Shown: positions 12,220 through 24,251 of the stretch, piece after piece
Numbering within the stretch: position 1 is the stretch's first letter
Layout of the letters: the number at the start of each line of letters is the position of its first letter
NCBI GenBank assembly: GCA_037176885.1
Contig: JAWWNJ010000008.1
Coordinates: 1,178,001-1,242,000, forward strand
Length of the DNA: 64,000 nt
From: Favolaschia claudopus
Taxonomy: Eukaryota > Basidiomycota > Agaricomycetes > Agaricales > Mycenaceae
Reading direction: 5' to 3'
The notes under the pieces: model-generated
Seen by the model: the letters and a program-made list of their open reading frames with translations, nothing else
Told to the model about the DNA's origin: nothing
Database searches by the model: none
Made by a program: the position numbers and the translations under genes

Positions 12220-15014
12220 TCAATCGCAGCCCAAAACGATAGCAAGGTGTTCGAACGAGTCCACAACGAGATCGAACTCTCCTCCTTCAAGCTTGCTCAG
12301 GACTTCTGCCTCAATATTTCGATCTTCCGATGGTCTCCGAACGTATATCGTCTTCATCCCAGCGCTACCCGCACCTCGCAATTCTTCCGAATGCGAGGAG
12401 ACAATGGCGCACTTGGAGGGGGGAAGCGACATGCTTCTCGCCGCTTCCACATAGGCTTCGGAATTTCTAGAGAGCCGTAATAAACACCAACCAACGTGAA
12501 AGGAAAACAAGCGCTCACGGTTTGAAAGCTCCCAACAGCGAGCCGGAAAGGCAAACATCCCAGGATAGCCCGGCATGTCGGCTCTGGAATGCTTGTTGAG
12601 ATTCTGTACTGTATGCGGCATGTTCTACAAATGCAGCCTACCAATTGTGTCTGCGTCCGGAGCCCTATATTGGAAAGGGTTGCAATGGTTTTGATCGTCT
12701 TCATCGCTTTCAGACCATCTTTGGTATCCGGCCATGCTATCCACGCAAACGTAAATGTACTGGCAAGGGACTGGCGAATGATTGTTCACCTTCCGACCGA
12801 TCCCATGATTCAACCAGCTGGTTGCGCACGGTCGGTGTCCACCGTGTCCCAAGTTGTTTATTTTCTTTCTTGAGAAGCTGATCAAGTGTCTGAAAGCGAA
12901 ATCAGGTGCAACGCAACATTGATTTCAAAGTGGCTCACCGAACGATAAACTGTGCTGGGAGTGAGCGAGTCACCATGTTCGGCCAGACCACGACTAAAGT
13001 AGTTTGAAATCAACTTGCAAGGACGGATACGAACAATGAACGTACATGTTCGCCAAATATAGGTCTCGCCATTTCAACGCGAAGGTCTCCCAGTCCATCT
13101 CTTGAATAAGAATGAGAATGAGCAAAACTCAGGTAACAGAGTGAGACACTAACTTTTATGGACTTCGGGACAGTGTTTGGCTGCCAAACGTCGAAGCTCG
13201 TCGACGACAGTACCGTGCCAGTTGAGCACTGTTCCATCAAGATCGAAGAATAACACCTCTACTTTTGTCAAGCTGGAGTCATCGTAGTACGGGGATGCCC
13301 TGGGTAAAAGTCAAATCACAGAGGTACAGAAAACCGACCGACTTACACATCATCTCGGTCGTTGAGCGGAAAACGGCCGAAGAGAGACTGTGCTGTCGGA
13401 CGTGTAGCAGGAGCAGTAGGGACATATGGAGCAGGCGAAGCCTTTCCCCGCAGTGACGACGACGATGTCTGACCGAGCCGGGAGCTGCTGCCGTCTAGCC
13501 AAATAAGGGTGTGTAGTTAGAAGCCCAGACTATTTTGGAAATATGGACCCACTGCGAGGATCCTGTACGAATTGGTTCTGTGCGCGTAGTTGCTGCTCTG
13601 CGAAGGCAGCCAGTCGAGCGGATTCCATCGAGGCCGAAGTCGTATTTACACTATTGGTCCGTGCTCGAGGGTCGATGCGGACGTCTAGACGAATTAATAT
13701 TATGAGTATTGCTGTGAATGAGCTAAGATGATGATGGCACACCAGGGGATTGAGCTCGGTTAAGACGAGCCTGCTCTTCAGCGAACTTGGCTCTTGGGTC
13801 GTTACGGGAAATCTCTGTCAGAGAAATTAGACAATAGGATGGATGGATGAATATGCGAAATTCATTCAATACCTGGAGAATGGGCTCTGTGAAGCCGAGC
13901 CTGTTCTTCCGCGAATTTCAAATGGGCGTCATTACGCGACACACCTAAAAGCTCGACTGAGATGTGTTGGATCAAAGAGTTGGAGCTCCTACCAGGAGAG
14001 TGGGCTCGGTGGAGGCGAGCTTGTTCTTCTGCAAATCTTCTAATCGCATCATCGCCGATCGGGGTAACTGGGCATGTTATGCGCAGTGGTCAGTGGATAG
14101 ACAGAACTGAGAAGTATAGTGTAGTGTAGATATGCATACCGGGAGTACGAGCTCGCTCCATCCTCGCCTGCTCCTCGGCGAATTTGCGAATCCTGGCTTC
14201 ATCGGCGCCGATGTCTTTAGCTGTGGACTGCATAAGAGTATCGACTGCAGGGTAAGGGTGGCTGGGGAAATGTGAAATGTCAGGACACAGAACCCTAGCA
14301 AAGGATTTCGGAATGCGACTCTTACGCCGAGCGTGTTGCGGACCTGAGTGAAACTGAGAATGCATTGGTGGCATCCAAGCAAAACGATACACTCACTGAG
14401 GGCGAGTCCCGTTAGACATCGATGGCGATCCACTGGTGGACCCCGGCCGAGTGCTCGTCAAGTACGACGTGTGATTGCCTGATATTCAAGTTAGTCTCAA
14501 TAACGATCTGTCTTCTGCATATGCATGTCCGGGACTCACCCAAGGAAGACTTGGAGCGGATATGTCCAATCGTCGGTGTCGGTCTCTGCTGTGCAAAACC
14601 TTCAAGATTCCAATCCGCCGAATCGCCGACGAAGCCGATACGCGAATGGGATCCGAGTCTATCCGCAAACGAGTCTCCCCAGCTTCCACTGCCGCTGCCA
14701 CCTCCTTCCCCCCCTCTCCGAAATTTTTCTTGCAAGACTTGCTGCTTGAACTCGTTCGTGCCTTTCTGGTCGATGGCCCTTATCGTGTCATTATATTCCT
14801 GCACAAACTGCTGATGTTTGGCCTTATCATCCCGAGCCAGCTTCATCTTCTCTGACAGCTCCTGTTTCGCGCGCACAACTTCGGGCTCAAGCTGGGCCTT
14901 GATTTGGGAGTGAATTCTTTGCTTGAAGGCTTTCAAGTCTTCATTCTCCGGCGCGTTGGGAGGCATCCTTGGTGAAGGGGGAAGAATCGTTCGCTTCGTG
15001 GATTCGGCTCTCAT
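12220..15014 (-). CDS. HAD hydrolase fused to a coiled-coil, repeat-bearing N-terminus
   Basis: Sixteen exons (15014-14540, 14478-14397, 14343-14326, 14261-14140, 14067-13993, 13944-13873, 13814-13743, 13684-13553, 13494-13347, 13299-13154, 13100-13046, 12993-12939, 12889-12790, 12736-12642, 12583-12519, 12466-12220) total 653 codons in phase. Residues about 20-115 are a charged coiled coil. Residues about 115-190 are Gly/Ser/Pro-rich. Four repeats around FAEEQARL follow (about 192-305), with a weaker fifth (AAFAEQQLRAQ). The HAD domain starts near 411: FFDLDGTVLNWHG holds the nucleophile Asp, TLSN the motif II Ser and GAFKP the motif III Lys, with SSHSEELRGAG at motif IV. It resembles L-2-haloacid dehalogenases, which release halide from short 2-haloacids, but the conserved Asp of motif IV (HAWDL in the neighbour at 17659) is Glu. 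No stop or in-frame start separates the halves, apart from a Met in exon 8 that could allow a shorter product. Substrate is unknown. Confidence 0.82.
13743..14261 (-). repeat. Four consecutive exons, each encoding one FAEEQAR repeat
   Basis: Exons 14261-14140, 14067-13993, 13944-13873 and 13814-13743 (122, 75, 72 and 72 bases) each encode a copy of the pattern FAEEQAR(L/M)xRAxxP. All of them end in phase 1 and are separated by introns of 49-72 bases. The last two share N-terminal SRND and are the most alike. Equal length and phase point to serial exon duplication, which can add or remove a unit without breaking the frame. Confidence 0.8.
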
Positions 15015-15016
15015 AA

Positions 15017-15038
15017 CCTCGAGGCGAACGCCTCGAGG
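15017..15038 (-). promoter_or_regulatory. Perfect hairpin two bases before the HAD fusion start codon
   Basis: CCTCGAGGCG and its exact reverse complement are separated by two bases. In the mRNA this gives a 10-bp GC-rich stem that ends two bases before the AUG at 15014. Such a stem could slow scanning ribosomes and favour the next in-frame AUG (codon 17, at 14966). The structure is direct; the effect is inference. Confidence 0.45.
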
Positions 15039-15153
15039 CCGTTTGAGTCTCGGGATTGAGAGCCGGAGATTCCGGACATGTCAAACGCGGTCATGTGATC
15101 GATGTCAATTTCCCCGCGGCGCACTGCTAATGCAGAACTTGAACGCGTTGATG

Positions 15154-15282
15154 CTACATTTTGCGTCGAGACAAGAATACAGCGAGGTCTGTAAACGAGT
15201 CAAAGACCAAGTCTACCTCGCCTCCCTCGGACCTTGCTTTGACCTCCTCGTAACCGATAGGTTCTTCCGCATTTCTCGCAAC
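15154..15282 (-). pseudogene. Displaced C-terminal fragment of a HAD hydrolase
   Basis: The frame reads VARNAEEPIGYEEVKARSEG, then GEVDLVFDSFTDLAVFL and a stop. This matches the last 40 or so residues of the HAD fusion protein (EGGEFDLVVDSFEHLAIVL). Nothing upstream continues the domain. The HAD gene at 17659-18718, same strand, ends its homology just before this part. The simplest reading is that the fragment is the lost 3' end of that gene. An independent relic of a third HAD copy is possible. Confidence 0.65.
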
Positions 15283-17658
15283 ATGCGGTAAGCGGGCCGC
15301 CACTTTGTGCGGCAGAACTCGTACTTTTTTGTTGCATTTCAACAGAGGAAATCCTGGTCTGTGTTGATATGAGCCAGAATTGATTCACTGTGAATGGTAA
15401 AACCACCTCAAATGAGTGCTCAGTTCAAAGGGAAAATCAGTGCCTAAAGCACTGCATATTGGTGCTTTGCGTTCGTTTACGCTCTTATTTACTGCCCAAG
15501 TACTCATTAATACTACCTAAATTCAGTTCTCGTGTAACTCGCAGTGTATCTTCAAGCTACTACGACCCACGGGGAAGCTTGAGAAACTATGAAGAACTCA
15601 CCATTGCACATCCTCAGAATACTACTCATAGCTCTATCGCAGTGCGTATTTTAATTCCAGAATTCCTAAGTCGAAATAATAAGCCACTCACCAAATCAAC
15701 CGCGAAAAGTGTTATGCGAAGAAAACGAAGCCGTAGTAAATTCTGAAATGAGATGCATCAGAACACATGGACTGGTGGGAGAGAATTCTACTTACGAACA
15801 TGCTCAGACACAAGTCTCGATTGTCTTGATTATGGAAGCGACGTGGCCAACTTTGAGGCATGTAGTCCCGCGAGTGACAGGAGGGCGGCGTCAGCGTTGA
15901 AAGTGCTCAAAAGAACTGAAGCAATGCTCAGCTGCGTTGCAAGATACAACAAACGAGAAACTTAGCTTCGAAAACACGGACACCGTCGAGAGGGAGATGC
16001 TGCCGAAAATCAGCACTGCGTCAGCGTTGAACCTTCGTGTTGGACGAAATTCTACGTACCGACGGTGACAAATGCTGAATTTGATGTTTGCATGTTTCTG
16101 CCTTCGGGTCAGCCGGAATCTAGCAGGAAATAAACCACGACGGTTTACATCAAGTTGACATGCGCCAAACGGCCGAATCAGAACCAACTGCCATACAATC
16201 AACAGCCAAGATCAAGGCAGTTTGAAGGAGGGAAACGGGAAGGCAAGGGGGTTAGAAGAAGAAGAAAAGGTAGGAACGGAGAGGGAAGAGGTAGACACAC
16301 TTTGGTGTACTTCTCTATCAGTACATACATGTCGATGCCGGCAGCACGAACAGCGGCGGAGTCGGTAGTCGGAGGAAATGGAAGTGAGAGGGTATTGCGT
16401 GCGCAGGCGATGTGATCGCCGGGAGAGGGCAAGAGATTTGTGCTAAAAAGAGCTCGTCAGCGCGGACATTAATAGGCAAGTGAGAGCAACACAGTTTCGT
16501 CGGCGGTGTGGATAGGGCTGGTGGCGAGGATGGGGCCGGTGGTGGTGAAGTGGGGAGAGCGTAGTGTGGGCACTAGCCAAATTCAAAAATGGCGGGCCGG
16601 CAGATATCGAAGTCGGGAGAGTTGTCGGCGTTGAGAGCGGGTAATTGACTACGTGTCAGCGTCGAATTCGAGACCGTTGGCGGCTGCGGCGGGACAGCAA
16701 GTCGAGGGTGCGGGTTGCCTGGTTGTTGGCCCAAGGGAAGGAAGGGAGGCGGAGAGTGGAGGGCAAAGTGATGGTGTTAGCGCGTCGGGGAATGGTGAGC
16801 TGGAGGAGGGGGGTGCGCGGGCAGAGTCAACTGTAGCAGAGGGAGAAGGAGGAGTAGGAGAGGTTTCATAGTCGTCAGAGCACTCACAGAAGACAATCGA
16901 ACGCGTCCAACGCGTGCAATATGTTGGTGGGAGACGTAATCAGCCTGACTCATGAGACACCGATATTTGAGCATCATCCAGATATTTCGGCGGCGTAGAG
17001 CGTGTCAGTGCCCTTGGGAGTTGTCCTGTATCGTATTCGGGCGCGTAGAGGCACGGGACGGCGCGGGCGAAGCCAGAAGATGAAGGAAGAGGGAAAGGAG
17101 CAATGTGCTACACGTCACGCCGTAACACATCACATGACTGACGCGTCGCGTTTCTTCGACAAAGTCCGAAAGTCGCGTTTCGAATGACTGAGCCGAAAAT
17201 TCTCAAAAATTCAGATAAGATCCAAAACCTTGTCTGTATCACAATTTGGTCTTGCATCGGTCAATTTCAAGAACATGAGGTTTCGACAATGAAGCGGCGC
17301 CTAAAGTGAAGATACATACATTATGTTGGACAGTCTTCTATCGCGTATTCTTCGGGTCCAAATTCTGTTCATTACACACCAGTACTAGTTGTAGCTTGGA
17401 ACTTGTACTCCTCTTCTCAAAGCTCGCTCGGTCGACGCTTGCGCGTCGACCAGCTCGCATTGAGAACGGCCCTTCGGGGTTTGTTTGCCTCCGAATTTGT
17501 GAGCAGATGCATCATCAAATGTTTAAGCGATAAAAAATTGACTGTTCATTCATTATCTACAGAACATAACCTCACAAGAACTTGAAGAAGGCAGGTAGCA
17601 GTCGATATGAGCAAGCCAAGCACACCAAGCAATCGCCGCTTTCGGATCAAATATTTAA
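15283..17658. other. Gene-poor stretch, possible insertion in a HAD gene
   Basis: About 2.4 kb lies between the HAD fragment and the body of HAD gene 2. A 7-base word, ACTCGTA, occurs at both edges (15317-15323 and 17782-17788), as a target-site duplication would. No convincing terminal inverted repeats or transposase/integrase motifs were seen. Weak coding-like pieces occur on the minus strand between about 16350 and 17060 (one begins with a signal-peptide-like poly-Leu run). They do not join into a recognisable protein. The + strand at 16230-16300 is purine-rich. Confidence 0.4.
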
Positions 17659-18718
17659 TCAGATTATCATCAAATTCGTGGGAGAAAAGTGCGTTTTCCT
17701 TGCTATCGAGAGGGCACACACTGATGTGATCAAAAACTCGAAACCCTCAACCTGAGATATGAAAAGAACGACTACTAAAGTACTCGTAACATAAACAGTC
17801 TTCATTCCGGCCTTTGCAGCCCCACGAAGGTCCCACGCATGAGTGGCAACCATAGCACACTGTTGAGGCTCGAGTGACAATTGCTTCATCGCACCTTGAT
17901 ATACCTTGATATCTCTGTCATGCAAACGGATTAAAAATATTCAATACAGATGAAAACAAATTCAAACGGTTTCATGGATCCAAACAGCTCAGAGGAAAAC
18001 ACAAAGTCCCAGGAGAGTCCGGTATATTTTGCTAGGTCTATCAGCAACCTGGAGTTTCCGTTCGACAACGCGCCGACAATCATCTCCTTTTTCAAGGCGG
18101 AAATACTGGCCAGAGCGTCCGACCATGCTTCAAGTTCAAGATATATATTCAGACCAACCCCAATGCCCGGGCCCGCTTTTACAGGCAAGAAAAGAGATCT
18201 GACCTTGAAGTCTGTGCCATACGTTGTTCAACTTGGTCCTCTCTTCAGCATCGAGGACTGCCCCCAAATGTTTCCATTCCGGAGAAAGCAGCATTTTTTC
18301 CAAGAGCTTGAATCGATTCGGATATGACATCGGGAAATAGGAGTCGTCGTACCTCTCGATGAAGCTCGTCCATGGTCAGGGAACTGTCGTTTCCTTGAGC
18401 GATCTTCTGTCTGACGACCATGATTATAATAAGGTCAAACTTCCCATGCATGGCAATCATAAATTTAAAACTCACACATGCTCAATATACCCACGCCTCC
18501 AGGTCTTAGCAAAGTTGCTCCAGTCACCATCTGTTACGCCACTACTCAGCTACAGCGTATTTGAGTGGCTGTATCATACCCTACCCACCGACTTGTTTGT
18601 TTCGTCCTATACTTGCGAGTTCCTCGACGATCGAACCATGCCAGTCGAGTGTGGTCCCGAAAACGTCAAACACGAGAGCCTCAACATTGCGCAAATCCGC
18701 ATATGCATCCTGCGACAT
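17659..18718 (-). CDS. HAD hydrolase (haloacid dehalogenase type II-like), C-terminus lost
   Basis: Exons 18718-18593, 18549-18476, 18410-18353, 18306-18204, 18127-17968 and 17914-17659 give 258 residues in phase. The fold is clear. VFDVFGTTLDWHG carries the nucleophile Asp, GALSNGNSRLL the motif II Ser and GSMKP the motif III Lys, and ATHAWDLRGA keeps the Asp that is Glu in the fusion paralogue. Homology stops right after AGMKTVYV. The remaining 37 or so residues of this frame are unrelated to the family and end at a stop. The missing C-terminus is recognisable at 15154-15282 on the same strand. The enzyme probably lacks the last helix and strand and may be inactive. Start: the first ATG, directly before the domain. 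The gene has no N-terminal extension, unlike its neighbour. The first donor (gtcggt) is weak. Confidence 0.75.
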
Positions 18719-21700
18719 GGTGGGAGTTGAATGATGAAAAGCAGCAAACTTACATGGTCAGTATTTATATGCAATAATTGGACAGTGCTTCGTAAGATGA
18801 CGCTCGAACGCAGCTGACTTGGATTCAAGTGGTTTCGGTGATCGCCGGCCGAATTTGCTCCTGGTAAGTGCTTACATCGATATATTCTTCCAGTCATTGT
18901 GAACAAACTGCTCTTTGTCTTAAAGCTTATTTTCGCAACCTCGTGCCCCAATAGACCGACGCGAAAAGAGACAGACAATTTGTCGCATATCGAACCGTGA
19001 GAAAGTCGAATCGAACCGTGGGAAGCTTCGAATTTCGCTGCGACGCCGACATCGCATTAAAATTTAAATGGGGAATGAGCTTCGTCGCTTGGGGGGAATC
19101 TCACTCATAAGTCTCCTATTTATGTTGCATTCGGGTCCCTTTTTTTGGTAGAGACACTGACTGATCTTTCCCCCACGAGATACCTACTAAACGATACAAC
19201 TGAATTTATCTCAAGCTCGAGAATTATAAAATCTTTTTTCGACGAAAAATAGCGTACTTGATGGTCGAAGGCCGTGTTCGCCCGAGTGCATGCCGTGGTC
19301 AAGATCTGTCCATCTTTCCGAAGTCTGTACTTCGTGTTTGTGCTCAATTTTGTGCTTTTGCGGGCTTGTTCCGTGCTTCGTACATGGCTAATGCACGCTT
19401 CTACAGGAATCCGCGCTGATTGCCTCGAATTGTTCACCAAGAGCACAATCATGCGGATCATATCGCGACAAGGTTTGCCGATAGAGCCGAGCCACCGGCA
19501 AAGCGGCGATCATTTCCAGATCCAAGCTGTTTCCTCAAACTGCGACAAGGGGAGATATATCCGCTAGTTACCCGCGGACGTTCAATCGGGCAACTAGAAC
19601 TTGATTTCCAAATGGGGGGCAGACATCGACTTTCGGACAGAATTCTGGATGAACTCAGAATGCAATAGAATGGGCTGTTCCAACTCCCGAGGTGCAAATA
19701 GTATCCCAAGACCAGCTTTCAGACTCCACTTCATCAAGCTCTAAATGGAGACGAAACTCCCCTGCGAGGAGGCTTAAAATATTAATACTGTTGAGAATAT
19801 GACCGGAATGAGGAGGGAATTCATTTTCCTTTGTACTCAAAGTTCGGCCGCCTCTAACCTCTTTCTCCAAATGAACATATCATGAGCTATCTACACTCAT
19901 TTTTATTCCATGAATTAGCGTAGGATTCGGCCACAAGTCTTCCCCAGCCACTATTGACTCCGATCCATGAGTGTGTCATCGGTTTCTGACTCGGGAAACA
20001 GAGTCCGACGAAGATTTTTTTTCCCAATTAGCATGTGGCCGAGCAATTCAACGCGTCAATTTGTTATTGGCTCGCCGCTTCCCATTTCCTCATAATCGTA
20101 TTGTATCTGCTCGACTCAGGTTTGCTTAATTCAATGTTTTTGTGATGTCCTATACTCAATAGCCTATGTTGGATTACAATATTGCGTCGGTGGGTTTGAA
20201 GGAATTTAGGGGCCAGAACTGACCCGAAGAGGCAGAGTTCTTGAGATCGCAGGAAGTCGACTCACAGAAGATGAAAGTCCCACTGGTCTTGAGGAGCTTA
20301 AGCACAACGGACAGATATGCAGGCAGGAAGGTAACACAGAATACTGGTCAGTGTTTCTACGATTTATTCGATCCACCTGATTTAGACGGGAGGATGAGTG
20401 GACGAAACTACAAGCTTCGAGCGTGTTTCTTGTGAACTTGACGGGTTCAGACAATTGTGTGGCACCGTTATGTAAGCAGAATTGGTTGTGATTGGTACAA
20501 TGCTATTGAAGAGCATTCATTGAACAGCATTTCCGAATAAATACAAGGGAGGAGGCCAACCTCTAAACTAGTTGAGTCCACATGGCAAAATGATTGTGTG
20601 CTTTGTGAGCATTCGCTAGGATTGACTACAGATTTGCCTGGAATGAATGAGACCGCTTGAGTGAGCTTTTACCCTTAAATCAACTTGCCTCGAGACACGG
20701 GAGCCGGGACCGAACATTTGGAGGTTGCCAAACGATGCGATCAGAGGAGATTCCCACGGTTCGATTTCTCCGCGTCGGTGTGGTTGTAAGCAATGAAATC
20801 TGGACATTAGATATAGAGAGTTATACCGCTGATAACTTATCGTTGAAACCAAGTAGTGGGTGATTTCGATGTGAACAGCGTAGCTGTGTCACAGTTTTAT
20901 CTTTTCGATCCGCTATTATGAGATACAAAGGTTGTCTAGGCTCAATATTGATTGATAACTGTTCCAATTATTATATCAGCCCATCCAATCAACATTTGAA
21001 AGAGTGGTATAGGGCTTCCTTTATTTCTTGAGATTCCCGACCCCCAATATTTTTTTACAATTGTACCTAATTGACATTGTCGATTCGACAATTATCCAAA
21101 GTAGTCAACTGCCTGATTGCAGATGCCACAATGTTTAGACGTTCCTTGTTGGGACAGCACCGCCAAATCCTTGGTAAATCGGTGTTTGTTCGAAAGAAAA
21201 GTCTTAACCACTTTGAGTAGCAAAGGATGCATTTCCCCACGCACACATAAAGTATGCAAGCGGCCAGATCTTGGCGGAGGATTTCAGGTCGATCTGTGCA
21301 CATCTGACCCACTGGACCATCATTGTCAAAGCCCATATCAGGCTGAGGACTGCACGGAATGGTTAAAACGCGGCACGCCCGGCGGAACTGCGGCAAGACT
21401 TTGCGGAGATCACCGCAATTTGATTTCTATGATGCGTTGATCGCAGTGCCGAGGCGAACGTTGAGCGCTGCCATGAACCACTTCGAGCGGACCACTGGCT
21501 GTAACAACCACGGTAGACAGCTGACATCAGTACGAACCTCAATTTGTCACCCGCTTTAGATGCATGAAGCACGATTCTGGGTACGTTTTACAACCACGAT
21601 GTGCGAACCAAATAGTACGTTATTTTTGCGTGATAAATACCGTCATAGAGAATATATCAGTAGAACGGCGTCTACATAGCTCAACCCCTGCCAGCGGATC

Positions 21701-22011
21701 AGGCAAACGCTATTCAGATAAAACTCTGACATGGTGTCCACATGCGATGTCCGTGACACGCTGAACGTAGCTCCAACAGGGCGGTAAACAAATTTTCGCA
21801 GTGCCACGGACGTTCCACAGCAGCGTAAAAAATGCGCCGCTATCAATACGAAGAAGGCGTCCTATCTGGACGTTTTGGACTCCAGAGTACAGACTGCCTG
21901 GACTCTGTTGGAAGCACCCGATTATGAAAACCGAGCAAGCTGACCCACCACCTTCTCCTCCGGCGGGGAGTCAAAAAAGCGTCTTCTGGGGCGTTACGCA
22001 TCTTGGCTACA
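18719..22011. other. Gene-free stretch
   Basis: Only short overlapping frames occur on both strands and no family motif was found. AT-rich tracts are common. The last few hundred bases should hold the promoter of the wax-synthase-like gene at 22012; no clear TATA box was seen. Confidence 0.45.
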
Positions 22012-23491
22012 ATGGACCTTCATCTCGTCTGGCAGCCCATCCCCTATATCCCAGTCACCCTCTTCGGTGTCTTCCTCGTCTCTGCCCTTGCCCTCGATCC
22101 GACAGGCAAACAATATCATCTTCGTCCGCTGTTATTCCTCCCAATCCTATGGCTGACCTATCGGCTCATCTACGACGGCGAAGCGGGAATCGGCAGCACG
22201 TTCTGGTTTGCATGGGTTGCTAGGGCGTCGGAGCTTATGCTGCTCACGAAAAATGTGCCGAATCGGCTGGATCCAGCGGCTACTGGTCAAGCGACGGACA
22301 AGGAGGCTCCTACCAAAAACATCGAAACATTTTCTCTGAGCACACGCATCGAGAATGCATGCCTGCTCGCCTTCAATTGTCGTGGCATAGGCGAGCCAAA
22401 TGAGCCCCCTTCACTGCGTTCTCGTCGTATACCTCGGCGGGGGCCATATACGAATGAATCCAAATCGAAATCCAAAACGCCGAATGGCACATGTACAAAA
22501 TCCCAATTCATACTCATCCAGCTCACCCGCCTCGCGTCCTCCGTTCTCATCATAGATCTCTGGAATCTGCATGCACGCCGGAATCCCGGCCTATATCTAA
22601 GGCTTGGGCTCGTAGCAGTGGGATGGTACTGGCGCGCCGTTGGAATTCTGATGTTCGCCGCTGGCATCGCCTCGGTACTTCAAGGCATGCATTGTGTTAT
22701 TAGCATTTTCTGTGTCCTTCTGGGTATCGGCGGTAGTGCGGATATCGAGGAATGGCCTTTGTTGTTCAGTCTTAAATGGGAAAATATGCGGACTCTGCGG
22801 GCATTTTGGGGGTCAGTGTTCATTACTTGGTTGTATTAACTTCCAGGCGACTTACTGTATCCTTTGTTTAAATCTAGACAAGGCTGGCATCACCTGCTTC
22901 GTTTGGTAAGTAAGCTGCAATTTTCAAGAGTTTCTTTCACCCCACACTTTCTCGATTTTATATTCTCGATTTCCTTCCACATACTCGACGCGAAACTGAC
23001 GATCGACCACATAGCCGCTCAACGCTCACGCAAAATTCATCTGTCAAACCATTCTCCGACTCCCAGCAGATCGCTCCCCGCTCTCCAGCATCATATACTT
23101 CTTCCTCGTCTTTGCCCTCTCCGGCCTCGTACATTACCTCGGCGAGTGCGTTTCGCTTGGTTTCGGATTCGGATTCGGATTCGGACAGCCTGAGAAAAGC
23201 AGTGGCGCATTGCTCTTTTTTTCTCTGCAGGCCCTCGGTATTGCGATCGAATATGTTGTTCTAGAGGTCACCGGGCTACTGAAACCGACATCTTCAAGGT
23301 GGTATCGGCTCCTCGGAAATATATTGAGTGTGGCGTATGTGATAGGGTGGTTTGCGCTGACGGGGCCGATTTGGGTGGATCCGCTGATTAAGGCGGGGGC
23401 TTTGGAGACGGGCTTGGAGTGGAGTTTTGTTATGTGGCTGCTCCAAGGACAGGTTGCTTTGCCTCAGAGACTCGGAGGAGGAATACAATAG
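22012..23491 (+). CDS. Wax synthase-like membrane acyltransferase (MBOAT-type), copy A
   Basis: Exons 22012-22811, 22878-22905 and 23015-23491 give 434 residues. The protein is an integral membrane protein with about eight hydrophobic segments, beginning with VWQPIPYIPVTLFGVFLVSA. Two family motifs are present. RAFWGQGWHHLLR is built across two introns by a 28-base exon. ALSGLVHYLGE carries the His expected in the second catalytic segment. Family members acylate long-chain alcohols or other hydroxyl groups, including terpenoids in fungi, in the endoplasmic reticulum. The substrate cannot be told. GFGFGFG comes from a short ggattc repeat. The upstream TTG-initiated extension was not used because ATG 22012 matches the start of copy B. 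It faces copy B tail to tail. Confidence 0.85.
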
Positions 23492-24251
23492 AAGGAATGG
23501 CTGAAGGGATGAACGCATGACGGATGGTGGGATCCAGATTGCAAATTCTCGCCGTTTTTTTTGCGCGTCAAACGGTGTACACGAGGGATGGGGATCGTAA
23601 ATACTAAATTGGGATCAAAATTGCAGAAGGTCGAATGAGTCTATCAATTTGCTGGCATGAACCAAGTCAGAGCTACTATATATTCCCTGAGTAAGATAGA
23701 CGAGACAAACACTAAGTATGGTACCCAAATCATATCGAACCAACCAAAAATTCAACCGTGGGAATTGACGGTTCAAGGGCTCCTTTGTACCTACAATTAC
23801 CGGTAGAAGCTATATCGCAATACATTACATCTTTAGTATTCGAAAAAGCGGGGAAGACAAGAAAACAACTTACTCAAAGGTACTGTTCTTCGAATTAATC
23901 ATTGACAAGAGGGTGTCTGGACCAGTTGCGCAGAAGCGATGCCCCTGTAGAAAGCAGTCCCATAGCTCAAGTTACTATCCATAAACATTCCAAAACCAGT
24001 TCCATGTTCAATTACTTAACAGGAAGGCGAGGGACAAAATATCAGCGCTATATAAGCAAGTCCAGTCATCGCAGTAAGGTCGAACATTGAATATTGAGGG
24101 TTTTACTAACTCTATGTTCATATCGCCGTCCCACTGCTCTCTCGTGCCTAAATACTCTCCACTAGTATTACGAATCTAAGCTCGTACGCCTTCTTCAACA
24201 TGCAAAAGCTGCGAGATTTTTTATCCGACCCGCCCTCCTTCACGGATTCAT
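23492..24251. other. Spacer between the two tail-to-tail wax synthase-like genes
   Basis: This 760-base interval between the convergent 3' ends has no gene. No long inverted repeat was noticed by eye. Confidence 0.45.

Noticed and set aside
16777..16977. Minus-strand frame with MKPLLLLLLPLLQLTLP, like a signal peptide
   Set aside because: A few dozen residues only, followed by Pro/His-rich text and a stop. It may equally be an intron, and no exon chain gave a known secreted protein.
22906..23014. Reading through the second intron of wax synthase copy A
   Set aside because: Only the acceptor at 23014 restores the family sequence and matches the intron in copy B.
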